From Bog-159 sp049511415 (GTDB lineage: Bacteria; Acidobacteriota; Terriglobia; Bryobacterales; Bryobacteraceae), in the NCBI GenBank assembly GCA_049511415.1, contig JBEKYC010000027.1, forward strand, positions 1 to 64,000: a stretch of DNA of 64,000 bases, in the 5' to 3' direction. The position numbers were made by a program, and so were the translations under genes. Within the stretch, counting starts at the first letter, position 1; every line of letters starts with the position of its first letter. The notes under the pieces were generated by a model. That model did not search any database. It had not been told where the DNA came from and saw only the letters and a program-made list of their open reading frames with translations. This document shows, in pieces, positions 9,328-16,748 of the stretch.

Positions 9328-10533
9328 CTAATCCACTGTCACCACCATGAGTGTAGCGTCGTCGTGGAAGTTGCCCTGGCAGAAACGCGTCACGTCGTCA
9401 AGAATTCTGGTGCGCATGCCCTGCGCGCCGAGACTCCGCGCGGCGCGTGCCGCGGCAATCACGCGTTCGTTGCCGAACTCCTCATCCTGTTCGTTCGCCG
9501 CTTCGGTGACGCCGTCCGTCGTTAGCAACAAGCAATCGCCCGAGTACAAAGCGAACTGCCGCTCCTCATAAATGGATTTCGGGAACAGACCCAGCACTGT
9601 GCCACCCTCTGTGAGAATGTTCGCCTTTTCCCCCCGCAGCACAATTGGCGAACTGTGCCCGGCATTCTCAAAATGCAGAATCAGCCGCTCACGGTCGATC
9701 ACGCCATAGAAAAACGTCACGAACTTGCCCGGCGCAATGCTGCCGCATAGCGCTTCGTTGAGCTTGCGGCACAGCGCTCCTGGCCCGCTGCTGACCGGTG
9801 CGAACGCCCGTACGGCCGCTTGCAGATTCGCCATCAGTAACGCGGCTGTAATGCCTTTGCCCGACACGTCCGCAATACAGATGCCCAACTGATCCGGCCC
9901 CAGGGCAAGCACGTCAAAGTAGTCACCGCCCACCGACCGCGCCGGTTCCCACGCACAGGCAACCTGGAATGGTTTCATCTGCGGCAGCTCATGGGGCAGA
10001 AGATGCGCTTGAATCTCGTGCGCCGCATTCAACTCGGCTTCGTGTGCCTGCAACTTGATTTGTCCGACTGTGATTTGCTTTTCCAGTTCGCGATTCCGCC
10101 CCTCCAGCCTTGCCCTCGCCTTTCCCGAAATGAATAAAGCCACCCCGCTGACGAGCGAGAAAAACATGCCGTTCCGGATATCGGACCAATCCAGGGCAAA
10201 GAGGTGCTTGGCGTTCCCCGCGACGCTCCGACTGGCCACCGACGAGATCCAACTCGCCACTGCGGCGACCGGCAGAAGAACACCCAGATACGCGATCCAG
10301 TCCCACGGGGACTTCTGCTTGACGAGCGGTGCGGCGAGAAGCACCGCCAGCCAATTGCAATTCCCGATTATGAAAGTGAAGAGAATTTGCGGGGTGGGGT
10401 TGGTAATTCCTTTCAGCAGCCAGAAGATTCCCGAGACGGCCACCGCGACGCCCACGAGCAGAATCTGCAGTTGCCAAAAGCTTAAGCCTCCCGCAGGCGT
10501 CAGCTTCGGAAGTGGCCACAAGCTTTTCGGCAT
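9328..10533 (-). CDS. Membrane-anchored PP2C-type serine phosphatase (SpoIIE/RsbU family)
   Basis: This 401-residue protein has four to five predicted membrane segments in residues 20-140, a charged helical/coiled linker (about 140-178), then a SpoIIE phosphatase domain. The metal and catalytic motifs are GGDYFD (202-207), ADVSGKG with Asp222, a DGVTEA motif and a C-terminal DDAT motif. Such proteins dephosphorylate anti-sigma-factor antagonists (RsbU/RsbV-type partner switching), with the membrane part as sensor. No anti-anti-sigma or anti-sigma kinase gene lies beside it, so the partner must be encoded elsewhere. It is monocistronic here. Confidence 0.9.
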   Translation of the reverse strand: MPKSLWPLPKLTPAGGLSFWQLQILLVGVAVAVSGIFWLLKGITNPTPQILFTFIIGNCNWLAVLLAAPLVKQKSPWDWIAYLGVLLPVAAVASWISSVASRSVAGNAKHLFALDWSDIRNGMFFSLVSGVALFISGKARARLEGRNRELEKQITVGQIKLQAHEAELNAAHEIQAHLLPHELPQMKPFQVACAWEPARSVGGDYFDVLALGPDQLGICIADVSGKGITAALLMANLQAAVRAFAPVSSGPGALCRKLNEALCGSIAPGKFVTFFYGVIDRERLILHFENAGHSSPIVLRGEKANILTEGGTVLGLFPKSIYEERQFALYSGDCLLLTTDGVTEAANEQDEEFGNERVIAAARAARSLGAQGMRTRILDDVTRFCQGNFHDDATLMVVTVD

Positions 10534-11021
10534 GAATGTTTACTCTTCAGCATCGCACCAATGGCGACTCGCAGCAGAGTGCCGCTCGATGGTCGGAGCT
10601 GAAAAAACCCGTTTGGCCCCGCGGTGGGCAGATGAAGCTGGTCCTCGGGTTGGCGGGCCTCTGGTTGCACAAGAAGCGAGCGTTCAAAGGGCGTCCACAA
10701 GGCGCGTGGACCTGCGCCGGCGGAGCGGCACGAGCACGTCTACCTTTCGATATCCATGGATAATGCCGTTTTTCGAGGAGCGGTCCGATGAGCGGCACTT
10801 CACCGGTGTCGCGTTCGAACTGCATCCGAATGGCCGTGATTCAGGGCCGATACACTAAGGGGAACGCCGCGTAGCGGCTCGGTCTTCCAAACCTACGCGG
10901 CACTCCAGTTGTTTACTTGGTTTCTTCCCTCTTGGAATTCCCGCTTCGCGAGGAGCTGACACAATTGCGGATCGCACGCGGAACCGCCACCAAGACAGGT
11001 CCTGAACTTCGAGCAGGGACG
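10534..11021. other. Non-coding gap with a 9-bp inverted repeat
   Basis: No convincing gene was seen. The only structure is a perfect inverted repeat, arms 10866-10874 and 10893-10901 with an 18-base loop. It lies about 120 bases past the stop of the reverse GloVer gene and could be its terminator, although no T-run follows. The phosphatase promoter should lie at the left end of this gap. Confidence 0.4.
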
Positions 11022-12200
11022 TCAAGGTGCGACTTCGAACACCGTTCCCCCGCCGCCTGTGGCCCCGGATTGCAAGCCAGTGGTGCCGTAAAGATTGCCT
11101 GCCGGTGAGAGGATCACGCCTGCGGGCGTGCCCCCATCGGCGCCGCCTGTGAAGGTATGCAGCACGGATTCCTGCAAGGCCGTATTCAGCATGTACACCA
11201 CTCCGCAGCCAACATTGGAAGAGTTGCAAAACACTGTGTTGCCGCCCCACGGGGTGGTGCCGTAGAGATTGCCGGCTTGGTCTCGGACCACACCAGCGTA
11301 GGGGTTCGCCCCGTCCGTACCCCCTTTGAAGGCGTACAGCGGCACCTCCGTGCCGCCGCTAAACATGAACACTACCCCGTAGCCGGAAAAATCTGGGGCA
11401 ACGCCGCCGAAGGCGGTGGTGCCGTAGAGAGTGCCCGCCGCGTCCCGGAACAGGCTTGCGTAAGGGTGAGCCCCGTCCGCTCCCCCCGTGAAGGTGTATA
11501 GCACCGTCTCAGTGCCGGTGGCGATCTCCACCTTGAATATGACTCCGCAGCCCCCCAAACAGGCGCCGCCGCCACCATACGCCGTGGTGCCGTAGAGATA
11601 GCCCGCGTGTTCGATCAGGCCGGCGTAGGGGTTCGCCCCGTCCGTTCCCCCTGTGAAGGGGTACAACACCTTCTCAACGCCCGCCGTATTCAGCCTGAAC
11701 ACTACTCCCGTGCTGCTGAGGCCGCCGACGCCGCCGGAAATAGTTGTGCCGTACAGATTGCCACTAGAGTCCCGGATCACGCCTGCGTTGGGGAACGACC
11801 CTTTCGGTCCATATGCCTTCTTGAAGTTGTACAGCGTCACCTCCGTGCCGGTGTTTTCCAGCTCGAACACGCTTCCGGTCAACGCGGTACCGCCATCCTC
11901 AGTTGTGCCGTAGAGATCGCCTGCCGAGTCTTGGGTCAGACCTGACGGGTCAAAGGTAGCTGGAAAAGTATACAGCAGCGTAAACACGCCGGAGGTATTC
12001 AGTTTGAATATTGTTTCCGCAGTTGTGCCGTACAGATTGCCGGTAGCGTCGAGGATAACACCGGTGCCCGGGTCGCTCCCTTCGGGGCTGTACTGGGTGA
12101 AGCTATACAGTAACTGATAGGTCTGCGCCTGGGCCGACGGTGTCGCGATCGCCGCCGCCACGAAAATCGCCCCTAGTAACGCCCTTTGTTGGTGGTACAT
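11022..12200 (-). CDS. Secreted GloVer-type tandem-repeat protein
   Basis: This 392-residue exported protein starts at the ATG at 12200, which has a strong GGAGGG ribosome site; an in-frame ATG 14 codons upstream lacks one. The signal peptide ends in A-Q-A (about residue 25). The rest is about eight repeats of roughly 40-50 residues built on L-Y-x-F-T-G-G-x-D-G-x-x-P, then G-N-L-Y-G-T-T and G-V-V-F. This is the pattern annotated as choice-of-anchor tandem repeat GloVer-containing protein, a predicted beta-propeller-like fold. The function of the family is not known; a surface or extracellular role is inferred. It is transcribed divergently from a second intact GloVer gene. Confidence 0.85.
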   Translation of the reverse strand: MYHQQRALLGAIFVAAAIATPSAQAQTYQLLYSFTQYSPEGSDPGTGVILDATGNLYGTTAETIFKLNTSGVFTLLYTFPATFDPSGLTQDSAGDLYGTTEDGGTALTGSVFELENTGTEVTLYNFKKAYGPKGSFPNAGVIRDSSGNLYGTTISGGVGGLSSTGVVFRLNTAGVEKVLYPFTGGTDGANPYAGLIEHAGYLYGTTAYGGGGACLGGCGVIFKVEIATGTETVLYTFTGGADGAHPYASLFRDAAGTLYGTTAFGGVAPDFSGYGVVFMFSGGTEVPLYAFKGGTDGANPYAGVVRDQAGNLYGTTPWGGNTVFCNSSNVGCGVVYMLNTALQESVLHTFTGGADGGTPAGVILSPAGNLYGTTGLQSGATGGGGTVFEVAP

Positions 12201-13020
12201 TGGTCCCTCCGTAGAGTTCAGTAGGCTAAGAGGAATGTTCAAGTTCCCCTCTCACCTATCAAATGCGTGAAATCGCGGAGAACGGGGTCATTGTTCCGCC
12301 GGCCACCGACCTGTAACAATTTAGCCCAAGGCGATCGGCGAGCGCCATCTGGTCCGGCCGGATGGGCAGGTCTTCGGACGACGAAACCAGGGTCGTTGGC
12401 TTTCCAATGACCCCGTAAATTGCTGTTCGGGCACGTTGATTCCGCACGAAGCCGTGATTACTGGTGCTTGGCCATTTCAGCATCCGAAGCGACCTTGAAA
12501 ACAGTGTGGGCACCCCGACCTTCTTTTGGTCTACCGCCATGGGTGCGGTGAGAGGCCATTGCGAAGACCGAGATCGGCATCAAAGTCGAGCCAAAACGTG
12601 AAATCTATGTTTAAGCCAACACTGACCGGCCCGCTCTGCTGGTAGCAGCCGCCATCGACATTGTACCCGGACCCCGGCGGTTTCGAGCCGGCCCGAAAGA
12701 CGCTCCACCTGTCCGACGCAGTTGAGTGTTCACCAGATCGAACACCACGCCAGAAATAGAAGCCGATATTAGTTAATGAAATGTGAAACTTATGAAGGAT
12801 TTTGGCAAGGCTGTTTCCTGTTCCGTTCCTGTTTTATAACGTCCGAGTAAGGCATTGCCTCGGTGCCGGTCATGGTTGCCGGACCTTATTCCTCCCAAGT
12901 ATATCTCGTCGATCTGTATCGCTACGGACAGCTCCGCGATCAAATTGACAAATGGGTTATTGCGCTGTACGAGGAGCCGGTGTTAGCATGCTGCGAACGG
13001 TAATGATTCGGAGGTTCGGG
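12201..13020. other. 820-base intergenic region between divergent GloVer genes
   Basis: It should hold both promoters. On the reverse strand 12531-12833 is an open frame of about 100 codons without any ATG, GTG or TTG start, whose translation looks protein-like (aromatic and glycine-rich, e.g. GFYFWRG, GYNVDGG). It could be a decayed fragment, but I recognise no family. A 93-codon reverse frame at 12259-12540 looks random. Confidence 0.4.
12945..12973 (+). promoter_or_regulatory. Candidate promoter for the forward GloVer gene
   Basis: There is a perfect -35 TTGACA at 12945-12950 with a 17-base spacer to a weak -10 (TACGAG, 12968-12973). It lies 48 bases upstream of the chosen ATG at 13021. 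The poor -10 makes this tentative. Confidence 0.3.
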
Positions 13021-14187
13021 ATGAAACTGTCATTTGTATTTTTGGCGGGCATCGCGGCCGTCAACGGCGTGCTCGAAGCCCAGACACTCAATCTAATTTA
13101 CAATTTCACTGGTGGAAGCGATGGCGGCGTTCCCCTTGCTGGTCTGGTCTTGGACGCGTCGGGAAATCTCTACGGTACTGCCAGCGCCGGCGGGGATTAC
13201 GGCGCCGGAGCGGTGTTTAAGGTGAGCACCAGCGGCCAGCAGCAGGTGCTCCATAGCTTCGCGGGTGGAACGGACGGATCCAACCCGCAGTCGATCCTGA
13301 TCATGGATTCCAGCGGCGATCTTTATGGCGCCACCTACGCGGGCGGCACGCATGGCTACGGCACGGTCTTCGAGGTGACTGCCGCAGGCCAGGAGAAAGT
13401 GCTGTACAGCTTCGCGGGCGGAACTGACGGAGCGAATCCGATTGGCGGCCTCGCGATGAATGCGGCGGGCGAGTTGTACGGGACCACGTTCTACGGCGGA
13501 GCCTATTCGGGCGGGACGGTTTTCGCAGTGTCCAAGAGCGGCCATGAGAAGGTGCTCTACAGTTTCGGCCAAGGTGCCGATGGCGCCAACCCAGTAGCGG
13601 GCGTCAGCCTGGGTCCCAAGGGCGCGCTCTATGGCACGACGTCGGCGGGCGGCGCGGCGGGTGACGGCACGGTTTTCGAGCTCACGGCGTCTCAGCCGGA
13701 GTGGAAGGAAACCATCCTCTACAGTTTCCAGTTGCAGAACGATGGCGGCGCTCCGTATGCGGGTGTGATCTTCGATAAGTCGGGCCATCTCTACGGCGCT
13801 GCTACCACGGGCGGCCAAGGTGGCGACAACGGCGGCGGCACGGTTTTCGAGTTGACGCATTCGAGCAGCGGCTGGAATTTCGCGGTCATCAGCCAGTTGG
13901 CTGGATGGGGATTCTCCGGAACATTTCGCGATCTGATGCTGGATGCATCGGGCAATATTTGGGCCACCACTCACTGCGACGGTGACTACAGCATGGGCAC
14001 GATCTACGAGATCACGCCTTCCGGCAGTACCTGGAGCTTTACCCAGCTATATGAATTCCCCTCCGGCGGTTCCATGGGCTATTACGTTTTCAGCAACCTG
14101 GTGGCCGACAGCCAAGGCAATCTGTATGGCACGGCCTCGGCGGGCGGGGCGTACGGCTCAGGGGTGGTCTTCCAAATCGTCCCGTAA
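13021..14187 (+). CDS. Secreted GloVer-type tandem-repeat protein
   Basis: This 388-residue exported protein starts at the ATG at 13021, which has GGAGG six bases upstream and is followed directly by a signal peptide (MKLSFVFLAGI..., ending near L-E-A-Q). The frame is open 23 codons further upstream, but those residues would spoil the signal. Seven to eight repeats follow, each with L-Y-S-F-x-G-G-x-D-G, an L-Y-G-T/A-T-x-x-G-G turn and G-T-V-F-E. It is a homologue of the reverse gene at 11022-12200, and a third, frameshifted copy lies at 19650-20985. Function unknown; an extracellular propeller-like scaffold is the most that can be inferred. Confidence 0.85.
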   Translation: MKLSFVFLAGIAAVNGVLEAQTLNLIYNFTGGSDGGVPLAGLVLDASGNLYGTASAGGDYGAGAVFKVSTSGQQQVLHSFAGGTDGSNPQSILIMDSSGDLYGATYAGGTHGYGTVFEVTAAGQEKVLYSFAGGTDGANPIGGLAMNAAGELYGTTFYGGAYSGGTVFAVSKSGHEKVLYSFGQGADGANPVAGVSLGPKGALYGTTSAGGAAGDGTVFELTASQPEWKETILYSFQLQNDGGAPYAGVIFDKSGHLYGAATTGGQGGDNGGGTVFELTHSSSGWNFAVISQLAGWGFSGTFRDLMLDASGNIWATTHCDGDYSMGTIYEITPSGSTWSFTQLYEFPSGGSMGYYVFSNLVADSQGNLYGTASAGGAYGSGVVFQIVP

Positions 14188-14668
14188 ACTGATTCGCGTT
14201 TGCCAGGCAGCGCCAACCGGCACGGCTAAGCAGCGCGCTATTCACAGCAAATGCGATAGAGCCACGTGCTGGCATGCGCTTCGCCGCGAAAATCCGGTAG
14301 GCTGTCGCCGCTTCTGAAATCGTCGCGACTGTCCCCAATGCGGCAATTACCGGCAATGTCGATGTCACAACGCCGGGCGGCGTCCTTTCGACGGACTGCC
14401 TTTCCGCGTGCTTCCGTGAGGATACTAATTAATCCTCTGATATTACCGGCAACATATCGACGCTCCGCGGTGGCGCGACCGTTCCGAGTAATGGAGGGGG
14501 CCGGCCGGTGAGGCACTCACTACGGAGGTGGCTGAGTCCTCGCGTGAGAATAGAGGGCGATATTGGTAAGAACTGACCGTGGGCTGCCGGCCCTCTTTTA
14601 ATGGCGGACTCTGTTCGGAGTTGACCTCCGGCATCCACTTCAACCGAGTCCGTGTACGATGGAAGGGC
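14188..14668. other. Intergenic region around the IPT/TIG remnant
   Basis: Apart from the remnant at 14301-14400 no gene is supported. The promoter of the downstream esterase gene must lie in the right half, but I could not identify a convincing hexamer pair. Confidence 0.35.
14301..14400 (+). pseudogene. Remnant of an IPT/TIG-like domain end
   Basis: Frame 14301 reads about 33 residues with the pattern S-E-I-V-A-T-V-P-N-A-A-I-T-G-N-V and then V-T-T-P-G-G. This is how the last strands of IPT/TIG Ig-like domains usually look in secreted acidobacterial proteins. A TAG precedes it immediately and no start or ribosome site exists. It lies just after an intact GloVer gene that lacks such a domain, so it may be the eroded tail of a longer ancestor or of a lost neighbour. 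Confidence 0.4.
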
Positions 14669-15544
14669 ATGCGGACCACTCTACTGATCCTCGGACTCCT
14701 CGCTGCTGGCGGATCGGTGAATGGCCAAGCTTCAACCGCTGCAGCAAGCCCGGACATTCGAGTTTACAAGACGGTCGGAGACACGAAGCTAACGGCGCAC
14801 ATCTTTCGTCCTTCGACGGGCACCGCTGGGAAGCGGGCGCCTGCCATTGTGCTGTTTCACGGCGGAGGATGGGTGGCGGGGTTGCCCGCTTGGGTCTATG
14901 AACCGGCGCAGCGTTATGCGCAATACGGCGCGGTTGCCATCGCGGCGGAGTACCGCCTTTGCGACCAGAAAGTGGTAACGCCACTGGATTCTCTCAGCGA
15001 CGCACGTGATATCGTCCGCTGGATTCGCGCGAATGCCGCGGAACTCGGTGTCGATCCCGCACGGATTGCGGCTTATGGGGTTTCGGCCGGAGGCCAGCTT
15101 GCCGCGGCACTGGCGACCATAGATGACGAGCGGCATCATGACTCCCTGGATGCGCCGAATGCCATGGTTCTGATTTCGCCAGCGGTCTCCGTGGCGCAAG
15201 ACAGATGGTTCGCACGCATCCTGCTCAACAGAGCCGCGGCGGGTGACCTTTCTCCGGACGAGCACATTCGCAAGCGGGTTCCCCCGACCATCATTTTTCA
15301 TGGAGTCGCCGACACGCTCGTCCCTATTTCCGGCGTGCGGCGCTTTTGCGAACGCGCCAGACAGCAAGGCAGCGATTGTGAAGTGGTGGAATACGCTGGC
15401 GTCGGCCATCTCTTCACGCGCAAACTGGATTCGCAGGAAGACGATTTCGATCCCGACCCGAAGGACGTCGCCAACGCTGGCGCTAAGGGCGACGCGTTTC
15501 TTGCCAAGCAGGGATTCTTGCCGACTTTCTCGCGAGCGCGGTGA
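14669..15544 (+). CDS. Secreted alpha/beta-hydrolase (esterase/lipase-like)
   Basis: This 291-residue hydrolase has a signal peptide (about residues 1-20, ending V-N-G-Q-A). The oxyanion-hole motif HGGG is at 64-67. The nucleophile is Ser139 in G-V-S-A-G-G, with acid Asp215 in G-V-A-D-T-L and His247 in G-V-G-H-L-F. The pattern matches BD-FAE/hormone-sensitive-lipase-like esterases acting on short acyl or carbohydrate esters outside the cytoplasm. The ATG at 14669 follows GGAAGGG and starts the signal peptide; the frame is open 30 codons upstream without sense. It is monocistronic. The natural substrate cannot be predicted. Confidence 0.88.
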   Translation: MRTTLLILGLLAAGGSVNGQASTAAASPDIRVYKTVGDTKLTAHIFRPSTGTAGKRAPAIVLFHGGGWVAGLPAWVYEPAQRYAQYGAVAIAAEYRLCDQKVVTPLDSLSDARDIVRWIRANAAELGVDPARIAAYGVSAGGQLAAALATIDDERHHDSLDAPNAMVLISPAVSVAQDRWFARILLNRAAAGDLSPDEHIRKRVPPTIIFHGVADTLVPISGVRRFCERARQQGSDCEVVEYAGVGHLFTRKLDSQEDDFDPDPKDVANAGAKGDAFLAKQGFLPTFSRAR

Positions 15545-15669
15545 AATAACACCGGGATCGTGACTGACTGGTTAGGTCTCGATAAACCTCGCGAACATTG
15601 GGCTCGGGTCGAAGGCATGAATACCCCGCGTTTGCGCGTCTATGCTCGAAGCGCGGAATTTCAGGGTAA

Positions 15670-15840
15670 GCGATCATCGTTTTCACGCTGGAAGCGAGCC
15701 GCGCGGCACGACTTGGCCTGCCCGAGCCGGAAGATATTCCAGAACCAGCCGATACCTCCGGCATGCCGCTGGCCGAGATCATATGCGCCGTCGTGCAACG
15801 TAAGCGCGAGCGCGGAGCGGAGCAGGAACGATGCGCGTGA
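15670..15840 (+). pseudogene. C-terminal remnant of a small unidentified protein
   Basis: The frame after a TAA at 15667-15669 reads about 56 natural-looking codons (A-I-I-V-F-T-L-E-A-S-R..., ending R-K-R-E-R-G-A-E-Q-E-R-C-A) to a TGA at 15838-15840. There is no start codon near its beginning. Its end overlaps the ATG of the next remnant at 15831, as in compact phage- or island-like gene strings. The family is not recognised. Confidence 0.3.
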
Positions 15841-16128
15841 TGGAACGTCGCCTGCGCAGCCTGGAGAAGCAACTTGGAGCCGCTAAAAACGGATCGATCG
15901 CAAGATACGCGTTTCATATTGACCGTTGTGAGCCAACCGGCGACGCCGGCGAACTGCACCTGCTCGCGCCTGCTTACCAACGGAGTGCTCAGCGAATCGA
16001 TCGCGCTCGTTGGCGTGCTGGGCACCATCAGCAACGAGGACTGGAGGCGTTTTTCCAGAACTTTCCGATCATCGACACGAGCACGAATGCGCTTCACGCA
16101 CCATGGCCTGGGCAACCGTGGCCGCTGA
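15831..16128 (+). pseudogene. Frameshifted remnant of a small unidentified protein
   Basis: An ATG at 15831 begins a helical N terminus (M-R-V-M-E-R-R-L-R-S-L-E-K-Q-L). Around 15880 the plausible reading moves to another frame (15874-16128), which continues R-F-I-L-T-V-V-S-Q-P... and N-E-D-W-R-R-F-S. The combination suggests one gene broken by a frameshift. I do not recognise the family. A reverse-strand frame across this region looks random. Confidence 0.3.
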
Positions 16129-16355
16129 CTATCACTAAATCCGCGCACGCGCCGACCGGAAACCGCTACGGATATTGACGAATAACTGGGCACGAACTCG
16201 TAATTCCCGGCAAGCGATGCCTCGGTTCCGTCGGACGCGTGAACGAGCTTGGTGATTGCTTCCCCCTCGCGCGCTTGGCGTGCGCTGGCGGACGGAGCCC
16301 GCCCAAAGAGGACGCAGAATGGCCGCCGATAACGCTGATTCAACAGCCCCTCCTA

Positions 16356-16384
16356 TTGACACTCTATAAGAGTTCTGTTATTTT
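16356..16384 (+). promoter_or_regulatory. Promoter of the PadR-permease operon
   Basis: A perfect -35 TTGACA at 16356-16361 is followed after 17 bases by the -10 TATTTT at 16379-16384. Transcription would start near 16391, leaving a leader of about 19 bases before the PadR ATG at 16410. There is no clear Shine-Dalgarno sequence in that short leader. Confidence 0.65.
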
Positions 16385-16405
16385 TCTATAGAAACTCTAT
16401 AACAG
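16361..16405. promoter_or_regulatory. Triple CTATA-box operator, probable PadR autoregulatory site
   Basis: Three related boxes lie in the promoter. The first is an inverted repeat ACTCT-ATA-AGAGT at 16361-16373, between -35 and -10. The second is a perfect 12-bp palindrome TTTCTATAGAAA at 16383-16394, on the -10/start point. The third is a half-conserved ACTCTATAACAG at 16394-16405. The centres are about two and one helical turns apart. Position and symmetry argue for repression by the PadR dimer encoded next; that is inference. Confidence 0.55.
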
Positions 16406-16409
16406 CCCA

Positions 16410-16742
16410 ATGTCCGCCCCGCGCACAGATCTTCTACAAGGCACGCTCGACCTCCTGATCCTCAGGGCCCTGACCCTCGAAGAGTTGCATGGCATGGGAA
16501 TCTCGCGCCGCATCGCCCAGATCACCAGCGGCGCCTTCGAGGTCAAACCCGGCTCGCTCTTTCCCGCCCTGCATCGCATGGAGGAGGCCGGCTGGCTGAG
16601 CGCCTCCTGGGGCGAAGCGGAAACCAACCGGCGCGCCAAATTCTACAAGCTGACCAGACTGGGCCGGCGCCAACTGCATGCCGAAACCGCCCACTGGGAG
16701 CGCATCTCGCTGGCCATGGCGAGCGCCCTGCGCGCCACATAG
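16410..16742 (+). CDS. PadR-family transcriptional regulator
   Basis: This is a 110-residue winged-helix repressor of the short PadR type. It has the family start (D-L-L-Q-G-T-L-D-L-L-I-L-R-A-L), the recognition region P-G-S-L-F-P-A-L-H-R-M-E, the wing (W-G-E-A-E-T-N-R-R-A-K-F-Y) and a C-terminal dimerisation helix. It lies 6 bases upstream of the ADOP-type permease gene, an arrangement repeated many times in Acidobacteriota genomes, where the regulator is thought to control its partner permease. The operator-like boxes upstream support autoregulation. The ligand is unknown. Confidence 0.92.
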   Translation: MSAPRTDLLQGTLDLLILRALTLEELHGMGISRRIAQITSGAFEVKPGSLFPALHRMEEAGWLSASWGEAETNRRAKFYKLTRLGRRQLHAETAHWERISLAMASALRAT

Positions 16743-16748
16743 GAACCA

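Larger units (their letters stand above)
15545..16355. other. Gene-poor stretch with debris before the PadR operon
   Basis: About 800 bases without an intact gene. The only coding-like pieces are the two forward remnants at 15670-15840 and 15831-16128. The long reverse-strand frame across 15483-16343 has poor composition and no motif. Nothing else was seen until the PadR promoter. Confidence 0.4.

Noticed and set aside
12259..12540. 93-codon reverse frame in the GloVer spacer
   Set aside because: No ribosome site, random-looking composition, no recognisable family.
13093..13974. 293-codon reverse frame opposite the forward GloVer gene
   Set aside because: Arises from the repetitive GC-rich coding strand; no motif and opposite to a clear gene.
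15483..16343. 286-codon reverse frame across the debris region
   Set aside because: Ser/Arg-rich with no domain. Its 3' end overlaps the esterase gene, and the forward fragments have better coding character.
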